From Cryptomeria japonica (taxonomy: Eukaryota > Streptophyta > Pinopsida > Cupressales > Cupressaceae), in contig NC_081414.1 of assembly GCF_030272615.1 (NCBI RefSeq), positions 237,076,233-237,140,232 of the forward strand: a stretch of DNA of 64,000 nucleotides, written 5' to 3'. Positions 22,156-33,336 of this stretch are shown piece by piece. Under the pieces are notes generated by a model. It saw only the letters and a program-made list of their open reading frames with translations, had not been told where the DNA came from and did no database searches. The position numbers were made by a program, and so were the translations under genes. How positions within the stretch are numbered: the stretch's first letter is position 1; every line of letters starts with the position of its first letter.

Positions 22156-23229
22156 TGATGCAGGAGAATCCCCGGTTCTTGGCAACCTGACATCAACCAA
22201 AAACATTTCCTTTTTGTTTTGCAGTTTCAGCATTTCATTCTGCATTTTTTGGCATGGGCTCATTGGATCTTGAGGAGTTGGATTTTGTTTGAGGACTTGA
22301 TCATCTTCCTTATTCCTAAATCGTGGAGCATTTGGATCATTTTCTGGCAAGTTACTGATTCCGGTTTTCGAGACAGTTTTCTGGCACCAGAACGAGTTGG
22401 ACCTATTTGCTTTGGTGAATCTATCAAATCCCTTCCATAACTTGCGGAGCCCTAAGCGCTGATTTTGATGTTTCTTAGCATGTGGCCGACCTTCCCTTTG
22501 ATCCGCACTTCATCCTTTGGATTTTTCAGAGGAATCTCTTTGGCGGAGGCCGACCTTGTTGGTTTTACATGTTTGGTCTTGTTCTTCGACATTTGATCTT
22601 TTTGGGCCAACCGGATCCCCTTGGATTGTATAAATCATTGTAATTGAGTATTGGAATGTAGATTAGAGAAAATATAGACATAGAAGCTAGATCAAGAGTT
22701 TTGAGGTCTCGGTCGTGACCTCGTCTGTAATTGAGAATGTTTGTAGTAGGCCAGTTAGCCTAATCTTGTATCCCGGATGTTACTAGTTGCTTGTAATCAA
22801 TTTTCATGATTTAGTTCATTTAGTTTTGCATTGCCTCCATCATATCCTTGTGTTTCTGTTGTGTTTACTCTTGTTGACCAGTCTGAGTTGATCTCTTTGA
22901 CGTCCCTCCTAACCGGTGACTGCACCACTACTTCACCTCTCTCATTATCTCTTTAGTGTCATAAATTGTAACCCTGCACAATTTTACACTCCTTTTTGTA
23001 ACCTTGCCTTAGTGTGTTTCCTCTTGACTCTTCTTTAAGCCTATTTCTCACCTTTGCACTGTCAAATTGTCGTCATATGATCACATGGTGATTTGGGTCC
23101 CTATCTTGAGCTTGAGTGCACTTGAACCACCTTTGATTCACCTGGTTTTGGGTGGACAAGAGTTATAGGCATCCTTGTCCCCCCAGATTGGGCCCATTTT
23201 AAAACATGCCGATGCACCGGTTCCCATCA
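22156..23229 (+). mobile_element. LTR-like segment, possible solo LTR
   Basis: Begins TGATG and ends CATCA, a 5-bp terminal inverted repeat. It contains a TATA-like TTGTATAAATC near 22630 followed by a region resembling R-U5 of a plant LTR. It sits exactly between the microsatellite and the Gypsy LTR at 23234. I found no second copy, primer-binding site or target duplication. Confidence 0.35.
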
Positions 23230-23233
23230 GTTA

Positions 23234-24318
23234 TGTTTCTTAGGGGTAAATTCATCATTTCTAGAATAATTAGATTATTAAGAGTGAATCATCACTCTAA
23301 TCCAATCATAAATGCTTCAAAATGACAATCGAATAATGCAAAATCAATTGAATTGAAATGAATTCTAATTTAAGACTCGCTCAATCGATTTGATAAAGCT
23401 TTCATTTCTCTTCTCCAAATTGTGGATGTAGGATGGCTCTCAGGTGTTGTACTGAAATTCCTACATAAGATAGACAATTTCTTTGAAGATTATAATTTTG
23501 TGATTCTAGATTGAATTGAGAAAATGATCTCGTATTTATAGATTTTCAGGTGAGATGGGGTGAGATGTGGAATTGGAGTGTTGATTAATAGTTTACTGAT
23601 TTTGATTGATCAGTTAAGTGAATTGATTGATCTATTAACAAGATAGATTGATTTATTAACTCATTTGATTGATTAGTGGACTGAATAGATTAGTCAGTTG
23701 ACTGAGTTGATTGAAGAGAAGACTAAAATGATTGATTAGTCAGAAAAGGTGATTTAGAGTGAAAATGGGAGATTGGAGAGTTAACTAAGTTAACTGATTT
23801 GATGAACTAGTCTTGATTTTCAACATGTGGTGTAGGAGATTGAATTGAATTTCATTTTAATTTTAATTTTAATTTTGATTTTCGAATGCTGAAATGAAAT
23901 TAATTGAAATTCATTGAAATTCAGATCTGGTGAAATGTGAATTTGGGAGAAAATGAAATTAGAAGGAATTATTTGAAATTCGAATTTGGGGAATTAGAGA
24001 AATGAATGAATGAATTAATTAATTAATTTAAATTAAATTATTTAATCATTAGAAATGGAATTACTTAAATAATAAAGATTATTTAATTAAGGGAATTAAT
24101 CGCAATTAATTAAATAAATTATTTTTTAATTAATATTTGAGAAAGGGGTTAATGATGAATTGATTAAATGATAGAAATTGGATAATTAGTAGTGTTGAAG
24201 GGTGATGATTGAGTTAGTTCAGAAGAATAATTAGCTTAATTAAATAATTAAAGAACTACTTAATTAATTAGGATGAATAATTAGTGTGCGATTAATGAGA
24301 CATTTTTAGGTGTCTACA
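23234..24318 (-). mobile_element. 3' LTR of a minus-strand Ty3/Gypsy (Tat-like) element
   Basis: On the minus strand it opens TGTAGACACCTAAAAATG and ends AAGAAACA. A TATA box (TATAAATACGAGATC on the minus strand) lies at about 23525-23540. The U5-side 400 bases (23234-23640) recur at 62884-63286 in the same orientation with about 40 differences. There the same end is followed by a primer-binding site, which fixes this boundary. A polypurine tract on the right side makes this the 3' LTR, with the body of the element to the right. Confidence 0.75.
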
Positions 24319-24334
24319 TTTTCTCCTCTTTGAT
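24319..24334 (-). other. Polypurine tract of the minus-strand Gypsy element
   Basis: On the minus strand ATCAAAGAGGAGAAAA directly precedes the TGTAGACACC start of the LTR. Confidence 0.7.
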
Positions 24335-24761
24335 ACAATGTCGAAACAACTTTGTTTCAAAGAAAACTAAAAATTTCTACCCCAGTGACACTTTAGGTGT
24401 AAATATGCCCCCTCGGTAAAAGTGGTTGGAAAATTATGGAATTGAGATCGTTTTTCTGATACAGTGGTAGTAAGCAATCATTTCAAGTTTCACACAATTT
24501 TGATTACATTTGATTTGTCTACAAGTGTATTGAAGTTCAAGGGGGACCACGACCATCGAAGTGGTCAAAACCCTAATTTTAAGCTATAATTGTGATTTTG
24601 ACATTTCATTCGATCATTTTCATTCTTTCAAGTTCTTGGAGTTCATATTGATTTTCGAGCTTTCTTGAGACTTTGCGAGCGTCATGGTCAACTTTCAAGT
24701 GCGACAACACTTATCCGATTGAGTCTGATCATACCAAAGACCACCGGGGACTGGAGGCTTG

Positions 24762-25163
24762 GTACGTATTCCAAAAAATTTCTCGTTTTTGCCTATTTGT
24801 GTTAGATTTTCCAAATTTTCTTGAGAGCCATTTTTTTAATAAGAAATTCCAATTTGTATGTCGATTAATGCACATTTGTCTTTACTAATTCGCAATTGTT
24901 TTTAATGTTGCACAATTTATTATTAGTTCGCAATTGCCCTTATGAATTTGCAGTCATTTATGTTGATGCAATATTGTCATTGTTGATGCACAATTGTCAT
25001 TACTGAACCGCAATTGTTTTTAATGGTTCACAACTGTTGTTATTGTTGCGCATTTGTAATTATCAATTCGCATTTGTTGTAAACTTTGATTTTTCGATAT
25101 GTATGATATATATATTTGTCATGCGAATACTCTATATGACTTTTTCATGTTTTTCACTTGCAG
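24762..25163 (+). other. Predicted intron of the PMD gene
   Basis: Donor GTACGT at 24762, pyrimidine-rich acceptor TTTTTCACTTGCAG ending at 25163, directly before recognisable PMD coding sequence. Most of the intron is the 20-bp repeat array. The splice sites are read from consensus only. Confidence 0.5.
24870..25079 (+). repeat. Array of a degenerate 19-21 bp repeat (CGCAATTGTT type)
   Basis: About eleven units follow one another, each opening GCACATTTGT, CGCAATTGTT, GCACAATTGT, CGCATTTGT or similar, at 18-21 base spacing. It is the same motif, read in the opposite direction, as the arrays at 62109-62262 and 62655-62795. Confidence 0.8.
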
Positions 25164-26429
25164 GAGAATGTGAGTGTTCTAGTATGCAGACATAATAGGC
25201 CTAATGGTCTCGATCTTCGATCCGAGTTGAGTGTCAAGGAGGTTGCCTTAGTTCAACATGTTGGTTTATATCATGTATTGCTCTTGCCTGAGGTTATGGC
25301 CATCAGGGCCATGATCACAACGTTAGTTGAGCACTGGCATTCAGAGACATGTTCTTTTCATTTACCTACTAGAGAGGCATTGATCACATTGGAGGATGTA
25401 TGGCGCATCTTGCACATTCCCATTCATGGTGTGAGGGTTATATATGATCATCGAGTTGAGAAATTTGGCATGTGCGAGCTTAGTGAGTGTACGGAGGAGA
25501 AGCTCCATATCAGTGGCTGATACGAGATACCTTGGGAGGCGATGGATTACGACGACCTTACCATCATGTTGTGCAGTATAGTAGTAGGTCTCCTAATTAC
25601 TGATAGGAGGCCACATGGATTTGCAGTTGGTTGGGGTAGGCTCATTCATGACATGATTGTGCACATACGAGTGTTCGTGTGGGCTCCTTGTCTACTTGCC
25701 ACTTTGTACCATCACATTCATGACATTGTGTATCTTAGATAGGGATCTATTGGATGTGGGGTTACATTACTCCAGGTTTGGATATGGGAGCATATTGCTA
25801 TTGCTCGACTAGTTGTACATATAGATCTTCAGGATGAGCAGCCATATGCATACAAATATACATCATGGACTAGGCATATGGGTGTAGGTAACACCCTATA
25901 TTGGAGGAATTAGTTGGATATATTGTAGTAATTTACTTGTAGGCCTTACCTTGGCTGCACTAGTTGGGCTGATGATGCACAACACTTACCTTATTATCAA
26001 CAACAGAGATATTTGATTGGTCGTGACATTGGTCGCTTTAGGATCATTGGCATTCATCTTCTAGGTCGTGTACTTCGACAATTCGAAGAGATACAAGGTA
26101 TTCATAATGTGATAACTTATTTTTCTTGTATTTGTCAGGAGGTTGGGGATTGGGGAGCGTGTGTTCAGCCACACGTTGTGATTGCTGAGTTTGATGCACT
26201 TCTTCCTATGCAGTGGGGTTGGGGAGTTGGGTTGGCTGATCCAGGGACTATGCCTCAGTATGATGGTTGGTGCTTTCCATGTAGACCTGTTCCTTTGACA
26301 GATCCTACAGTTCCTATCTTACTATAACATATTTGACACTAGAGGTTGTGAGGAGGGAGGGGGAGAAGAGGTCGGGATAGAGGAGGAGGACGGGAGGGAG
26401 GAGGTGGATAGGTTGCATCCATTGCGGCA

Positions 26430-26760
26430 ACAAGTGAGGAGGAGATAGAGGAGGAGGAGGTCAAGGTGGAGATTGAGGAGGAGGAGGTCGAGATGGAGAT
26501 TGAAGAGGAGGAGGTTGAGGTGGTGATTGAGGAGGAGGAGGAGGAGGAGGAGGAGGATGTAGACATCGGTGGAGAAACTAAGTCTGGCAGCAAGGATGAT
26601 GATTCATCTTCTAGATAATCTAGCAGTGAGGGTGATGAGGAGGGGAGCTCACATGGCAGTGATATGCCTGAACTAGAGGATTCTCTTGCTACAAAGGAAG
26701 GTACATAGGGAGGGGATGATGATGATGATGATCCGCTTAAGCCATCGCCCGATATTTTTA
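26430..26760 (+). repeat. GAG/GAT-rich low-complexity stretch, acidic tail of the PMD gene
   Basis: In one plus frame it reads runs of Glu with VEIEEEEVEMEIEEEEVEVV, then Asp- and Ser-rich sequence to DDDDDDPLKP, with two stops. The underlying DNA has an approximately 30-bp imperfect repeat. PMD proteins of transposons often end in such acidic tails. The serine-rich minus-strand ORF over it (26339-26794) is a shadow. Confidence 0.6.
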
Positions 26761-26961
26761 TGCTAATCAAATACCCCAGTGGCAGCAGCCACAAGGAAAC
26801 TGGTATCCACCTCAGGGTTGTGGCTACTGAGTAGGAGGTTGATATCTAGAAGATTGGGATGACCATGATGGGTTTCCCCTCCATTGAGAGTTAGGTTGCC
26901 AATTCCCTGAGGTGGATACCAGTTTCCTTGTGGCTACTGCCACTGGGGCATTTGATTAGCA
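26761..26961. repeat. 57-bp near-perfect inverted repeat (hairpin)
   Basis: Positions 26761-26817 and 26905-26961 are reverse complements at 55 of 57 positions, separated by an 87-base loop. The left arm, read on the plus strand, encodes NQIPQWQQPQGNWYPPQG, and the right arm encodes nearly the same on the minus strand. So the structure arose by inverted duplication of a short coding piece. A transcript through it would form a long stem. Confidence 0.9.
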
Positions 26962-27002
26962 AATTGTTGTCCTTGGCCTTGTGTTCTCCCTTTTATATCT
27001 CA

Positions 27003-27310
27003 TTGTTGAGGGAGTCACAACCTTTCCTTTCATGTACTGGTAAGAAAATTCAGAGGTGTCTGGTCAATTTTCTTACTGGTTTCATTTTCAACCAATGCTG
27101 CGAATAGTTTGAACTTTCCAAGTGCGTCTGATTTTTCTCTGAGAAAAGTAACTCGACACATTCTAGAATAGTCATCAATGATTAGCATGAAATATCTATC
27201 ACCTTGTAAGCTTTTAGTTCAATATTCTCCACATAAAGACCGTGTATTTATCCTACTACTCTTTTCATTGAAGTAATATCTTGCACCACCAAGGGAATAT
27301 CTTTTGCTTT
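27003..27310 (-). pseudogene. Copia integrase fragment
   Basis: The minus strand reads YFMLIIDDYSRMCRVTFL then EKSDALGKFKLF and LVENETSKKI, the Ty1/Copia integrase core between the first and second catalytic aspartates. It is preceded by SLGGARYYFNEKSS. It interrupts the end of the PMD gene region and has no LTRs. About 100 codons are recognisable, with a few stops. Confidence 0.7.
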
Positions 27311-27756
27311 AGGATTTTGATTTTGAAGTAGATTTAGAGCCTAGAGGATGCCATGGTGAGGGAGAGAGGGGAGACAGGATGATAGAGCTGTGGTGGTGCA
27401 AGAGTAGTAGGCATGGATACAAGAGAGGGATCATCTTTGTAGAGAGCATGATGAGGTTGTACACAGAGCAAGGTTGATTCAGGATGCATAGGAGTAGTAT
27501 CTTGATCCAGGCATGAGATGTAGAGATGACCGAATTATCCATTTGGCTCAAGAGTGCACTTATTGGAGTCATGAGTATGAGCGGGTTGTTCTTGAAGGAT
27601 GATGAGTTTCAAGCTACAGGACATACAATTCGGGGAGGAGATGAGGTAGATCTACTAGTTCAGATACTAGTACCGCGGGTATCATGGGTCCACCTCAGGC
27701 ACCATCAGGACATGCTGAGGCAAGATCTGCCTGGTGATATGCGCAGTGTTGGTTGA

Positions 27757-29692
27757 GTCACACATTTGATATCATTTGGGCTATTGAGCCTTTGTTGTAC
27801 ATTATGACATATTATCATTTTTGGGTTATATGATATGCAGTTTTGGTGGCGATTTATATGCTTGTGTTCTATTGATGATGCATGTTTCTATTATGCAGTC
27901 TATATGATTTTATGTGTGCTTTCTATGTGATGATTTTATATGATGTTTATATGATGATCTTAAATGAATGCTATTAAATGTAATGCATTTTAAGCATACA
28001 TGACTATCTCTAATGATTGAATGCAACTATATAAGTGGTTTTAATGATTACACACGTAAATGAAATGCAACTAATATAATAATGCAATTAATATGATAAT
28101 GTAATGAGATTAAATGATAATGACCTAAATGATTGGTATTAAATGAATCTACTAAATGAATCGGCTATATGAATGCAATTAATATTTTTGTTTCAAATGT
28201 GCCAAAATATTATTTTATCCTTTTGACTTAGTGAAAGTATAAGAAATGTTAGTAGGATGAAAGAATTGTTGAGAGAGAGATAATGTGAAATGATGAAAAG
28301 ATGAGAAAGAAAACTGAAGTCTATCCACTAGAAATGATGATCTTGATTGATACAATTAGCATGATGGGAAAATGAAATGATATGATATTATTGATAATCC
28401 TCTTGTCTTTATTCATAGTGCAACATATTTTCATTGTTGTGCCTTATTTTGTAACAATGAAGCTTTGTACATTAGGGTATAAAGAACCAATACATAAAGA
28501 TATCTCATTGCAAGAAACAAACATCAGCAGACAAGGAGTGAACCCTCCATTCTGGGAATTACGCTAGGGGTCAAGGTATGTGTGGCATTCACAAGTTGAA
28601 TGCTCTTATCATAGACACCCACTAGAGCTATTTCCATAGAACTTTATTGGTTCACACCACAAACAACAAACAAAGAAAATGATCATGCTCATCATAGCCC
28701 CTCTAGTCACTTTTGGATGTCCTTGAGTAGCATAGAAACATGATCTCCGCCAATTGATAAAAGATAAAAAATTAGACAAAACTCAAAATATTTATTGATT
28801 GTGCCTTTGCTTTGATTTGTTTGATGTGATGGTTGATAATGTCTGATCTCAGAAAGTTGCGGACCCAGTTTAAGACCGACCCGTCTAATTTCAAGTGTAT
28901 CATCTTCTATTTAAGACAAGATAATGATCACGTTGATATGGATATTGACGATTGATAAGACTTGATCAGTTTGGTTGCAAATGTTGGACAAGATACTTAT
29001 ATCTTTTGTTTGACTTCGTGCGAAGTGTTTGTTGGATATATGCTAGGGTATTTGTTTCATTCGAGACATGTTATTGTAAGTTTTTGATTGTTTTCGATGT
29101 TTTTGGATTTGGTGGATCATTTTCGAATGTTTTTGGTTGATTTTGTTGTTTTCCAATGTTTTTGGTATTATGTTGGATTTTTTGATGTTTTTGTGCTTTT
29201 TTCATGATCGTTTTCAAATTTTAAGTTTTTTTTGTTTCCCAAAAGTTTTTGGTATTTGTTCAGAATCTTTTCAGTGTTTTTTAGGATTTTTTTAGGACTC
29301 TTTATGGTTTTAAAGATTTTTTCAGTTATGCCCCCAGTATGCAAACCTATAATGATACAATTATCTAGGTGATGCATATGGAGACAATGGATCTTAAGCA
29401 TGAACTTATGCTAATGCAAAATGCAAAATGAAGATACAATTCCTAATTTGAACAAGCATTTATGTGTTTTTTTAGCATTTTGTAATATACCAATTGAATT
29501 GGAGGTTCAAAACATTTCATAGATAAGAGATCAATCGATCCTTAAGATCCCTTGGAACATACAAATCAACACACTTAGTGGCTAGGATTTGCAGATGGAG
29601 ATGCATAAAACTTACCCATTGATTCTCGAAACTTTGATCTTCTTTTTCCCATGTGTGTGTGAGTGAGTTAATTCCTACTCTTGTCTTCACTA
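27757..29692. other. Non-coding AT-rich part of the Gypsy element
   Basis: No ORF with recognisable similarity. 27890-28190 is a low-complexity tract of ATGATGTTTATATG and AATGCAATTAATATG variants. 29085-29190 holds four copies of TTTTCGATGTTTTTGG-like sequence at about 30-base spacing. It probably belongs to the same minus-strand element as the LTR at 23234, by position only. Confidence 0.4.
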
Positions 29693-31169
29693 TGTTGGTT
29701 GAAAATTTTGTACACTTAGGGAAATATATAAAATTGTGGTTTCAACCACAGTGTGTGAGTAAAACTCTCTTAATTAAGGGAAGGTTCCCCTATTTAACTA
29801 CAACTTTAAAAATAAAATAGGATGGGACAACAATCTTTCTTCTTCTTTCAAGAAAGACAATATCCTTTTCTCTTCATAGAAAAGTGATAGCAATTTGATA
29901 TAAAATAGTAGTAACAACTTTCGAAATGAAATGAGAGAAAGGAAATGATGTTTCCTAAAAGATCAAAGACTTCCGTCACTTCCTTCGGGATGGGACAACA
30001 ATACCAAGATCAAAGAATTGATTATGTGAAGTCTTATCTACCCTTTTATATATTAATTTGATTAAGAACAAATTATAAACTCACAAAGATTGAAAGATCT
30101 CATCATTTCTACATAAAACAATGGGAAGTGGTATAAGCTCAAAGACTCACAACTATTTCTCACAAAATCTACTTCTAAATTCTATTACGAACAAGTGTAA
30201 GAACAAAGTCTTACATCTTTTTCCCAATAGAGCTTCTACTTTAACTAAATTAATCTTCAATACTTGCAACTCAAAGATTGCAAATCATATTCAATTAAGT
30301 TCTCAAAGAAACACTTGAAAGAAAGGAAATATGGAACACAAACTCAAGAATGTAGCACAAAGACTCAAAGCTTGAGCAATTTTCTTCTATTCCTTTCAAT
30401 TCTTCGATTTACACATAAAAGCTCAAAGACTTTTTTGTTGCAAATTTGGCAGAGTTTTTGCTTGCTTTCCAAAAGATAAAAATTACAATAGACCCCTCAA
30501 GTATTTATAGAAGAGGAGTCTTGAGAAAAAGGTGGGAGGATCCCAACTAACTTGAGAAATCCTCTCAACCACCAAGACTTATTCAATAACTAACTATGAC
30601 TTATTCCAACTACATTCCTAATTGAACACAACTTGTAGTTGCTTTACATGTAATTACAAAAGTGCAAGTAATGAGTTAACTTGCAGTTACAATTATTATT
30701 TTTTGCATGTAACTTGTCAAAACAAAATTACAAATACATAACTAAAACTATTCCACGTGTCTAAAGACGTGACTCTAACTGCATCATCCTTTGTCTGTGA
30801 TGATCTTCATGTCACTTTGGGATGCTAGAACTTGAAGTATTCTGGATTGGTAAAGACATCTTGAACTGGAAGGGGAACTTCCATCCTTGTCTTCTTGCTT
30901 GGGGAAGTACTATCTTTTCAGGAGGGAAAGGGTTGCCTTCCTCTTTTCATGTCATGACCATCTTTGTCTTGAAAGCATTTTATGCTCTCAACCATGTATT
31001 GTTGTTGTATCTCTTCTTTGCATCATCTTCCATTCTTGAAATATTCTTGCAAAATAAGGCCCATGCCTTAATCCATTGATTTTTTAGATCATGTGTGTGC
31101 AAACCGGACTGACAAGGGAAGAGATAAATTGATGCAAAAATGGGCTCACAAGTGAATTTTGGGTTTTGG
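29693..31169 (-). mobile_element. LTR-like repeat of a second family (S), minus strand
   Basis: On the plus strand it starts TGTTGGTTGAAAATTTTGTA; the same start and following 700 or more bases recur at 63287-64000 in the same orientation. On the minus strand a TATA box (TCTATAAATACTTGAGG) lies at about 30505-30520, so this is an LTR read leftwards ending CCAACA. Its right end is not clear. The Copia element at 31170 may be inserted in it, because ACTTGTAA motifs typical of 30620-30720 continue at 35390-37080. It is rich in CTCAAAGACT phrases. No ORF is recognisable. Confidence 0.6.
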
Positions 31170-31303
31170 TGTTAGGGTTTCAAGCAGATCCGAAGCAAAT
31201 ATGAACTAACAATTATATGCAGATTTAAATACAAAAGATAAAGAAATAAAATAGGACACAGATAACACAGAGATTTAACATGGTTCACCCAAAATAGGTT
31301 ACA
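31170..31303 (-). repeat. Truncated 3' LTR of the Copia element
   Basis: Matches 35020-35153 closely. Immediately beyond 31303 the sequence is RNase H coding sequence, so the start of the LTR, the polypurine tract and the end of pol were deleted together. Confidence 0.9.
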
Positions 31304-33336
31304 CCTGTGTTTGACCAAATCATCTCCTTGCTGCCTTCTGTAGTAGCAACATACTCAACTTCAGTGGTTGAAAGTGCAACAACCTTTTGCAGCCTAGAAA
31401 TCCAACTGACTGCAGTTCCTCCTATAGTAAAAGCATAACCTGCAGTACTCCTTCGTGAATCAATATCACCCACCAGATCAGAGTCAACAAATCCACTTAG
31501 AGCAGTATTAGATCCTTTGAAACATAATGCCTTCGTAGTAGTTCCTTTCAAATACAGAAGAATCCATTTCACAACATTCCAATGTTCCATACCCAGATTA
31601 CTCATAAACCTGCTCACAACTCCCACTACATGTGCAATATCTGGCCTTGTGCATACCATTGCATACATCAGACTGCCAATAGTTGATGAATATGGGATGT
31701 TAGACATTTTATTAACCTCTTCCTGTGCCTTTGGGCACATCTCCTTAGTCAATTTGAAATGACTAGCCAAAGGTGTACTAACTGCTTTTGCATCTTGCAT
31801 GTTAAATCTTTTCAACACCTTCTTTATATACTCACTTTGGGACAAATTCAAGGTTCTATTTTTCCTGTCCCGTGTAATCCTCATACCGAGAATTTGCTTA
31901 GCTGCACCCAAATCCTTCATAGTAAATGACCTGGCTAATTTCTGTTTAAGATCATTTATATGTTGCATGTTAGACCCAACAACAAGCATGTCATCAACAT
32001 AAAGCAATAGGATAATATAACTGCCATTATCAAATCTCTTAAAATATACACAATGATCAGAATGACATCTATGATAACCATGTTCAGCCATGAAACTATC
32101 AAATTTTAAATACCATTGTCGGGGTGCTTGCTTTAGGCCATACAGACTTTTCTTCAACCTGCACACCAAGTTCTCCTTACCTTTGATCTCATATCCCTGT
32201 GGTTGCAACATGTAAATTTCCTCCTCCAAATCTCCATGGAGAAAAACTGTTTTCACATCTAATTGTTCAAGATGTAAATCATCTGCAGCCACAAGACTAA
32301 GTATAATTCTAATTGAAATCATTTTTACAACTAGAGAAAATATTTCATCATAATCTATACCCTTTTTTTGTGCAAAACCTTTTACCACAAGTCTGGCTTT
32401 ATATATTTTCTGACCTCCTTCCTCCTCCTTCAACCGATAAACCCATTTATTAAGCAAGGCTCTTTTTTTTGTAGGTAAAGGGACTAAGTCCCAAGTCTTA
32501 TTTTTCATCAAGGAGTCCATCTCCTCTTTCATGCCTAGCTCCCACTGTTGTTTGGCATCCACCTGCATTGCTTCTTCATATTCTTCTGGTTCACCAGAAT
32601 CCATTAATAATATAGAATACAAAGAAAGAGAAAATCTTTCAGGGGGTCTACTTGACCTCGTAGAAGGTCTAACACTTGCAGGAGTTTGTGGGACATTTTG
32701 TTGTTGCTGAGCATCAAGTACCTGTGGCATTTCATTTTCAGGAATCTCATCCAACACCACATATTCTTTCTTGTCCTGTTCATCCTTCTTTTCCTGCATC
32801 TGTTCTTTATACATAACCTTCTCATTGAATATAACATCTGTACTTCTAGTTATTTTCTTATTTTCAAAATCCCATAATCGATAGCCATATTCATCTATCC
32901 CATATCCAATGAAGGTACATTTATGAGATTTAGCATCAAGCTTGGTTCTGTTTTCTTTATCAACATGGACAAAAGCTTCACAACCAAAGGTTTTTATAAA
33001 AGAATAATTTACCTTTTTACCAGTCCATGCCTCCTCTGGAATACCACCATCCAAAGGGGTTGCAGGTCCTCTATTTATCAAATAGACATCATTATGTACA
33101 ACATCTGCCCAAAAATGTAAGGGCAATCCAGCATGCAATCTCATGCTCCTCGCGCAGTCCATGATAGTCCTATTCATTCTCTCTGACACACCATTTTCCT
33201 GTGGAGTTCCTGGAACTGTCTTCTGCTTTCTAATCCCATTTAAGGAGCAGTAATATTCAAATGCCTTGCTGCAATACTCACCTCCATTATTCAATCTGAG
33301 ACACTTCAACCTTTTTCCTGTCTCATTCTCAACCAA
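31285..33336 (-). pseudogene. Copia pol: integrase C-terminal part, reverse transcriptase, RNase H
   Basis: 683 open codons. Residues 15-20 read LNNGGE where the second catalytic aspartate of the integrase normally sits, so that residue is asparagine. The glutamate of the third position is present (residue 52, GVSER). Copia reverse transcriptase spans about 280-520 with LDVKTVFLHGDL (359-370) and an intact YVDD (446-449). RNase H starts at about 612 (GFVDSDLVGDIDSRRSTAGY) and is cut off after STTEVEYVATTEGSKEMIW, where the frame runs into the 3' LTR. A frameshift at about 33330-33340 separates it from the N-terminal integrase. Length would otherwise be normal for the family. Confidence 0.9.

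Larger units (their letters stand above)
24670..27756 (+). pseudogene. Plant-mobile-domain (PMD) gene, antisense to the surrounding Gypsy element
   Basis: Split and broken gene on the plus strand. A likely 5' exon ends at CTTG/GTACGT (24761); a 402-bp intron ends TTTTTCACTTGCAG (25163); the next exon reads LSVKEVALVQHVGLYHVLLL, ALITLEDVWRILHIPIHGV (25164-25520), continues after a stop at 25542-25742, and resumes with ADDAQHLPYYQQQRYLIGRD, and MQWGWGVGLADPGTMPQYDG (about 25960-26325). An acidic stretch follows. These blocks are those of the PMD or aminotransferase-like family (MAIN and MAIL1 relatives), which occurs in host genes and in MULE and Gypsy elements. Several stops make it non-functional. 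It lies just inside the 3' LTR of a minus-strand element, the place where Tat elements are known to carry antisense ORFs. Confidence 0.7.

Noticed and set aside
21382-22273. Overlapping plus-strand ORFs of up to 258 codons
   Set aside because: They are translations of CT- and TATCTC-rich microsatellite; all three frames are open because the sequence lacks stop-forming bases, not because it codes.
26339-26794. 151-codon Ser/Pro-rich minus-strand ORF
   Set aside because: It is antisense to the GAG-rich acidic tail of the PMD gene; the plus frame continues a recognisable protein family.
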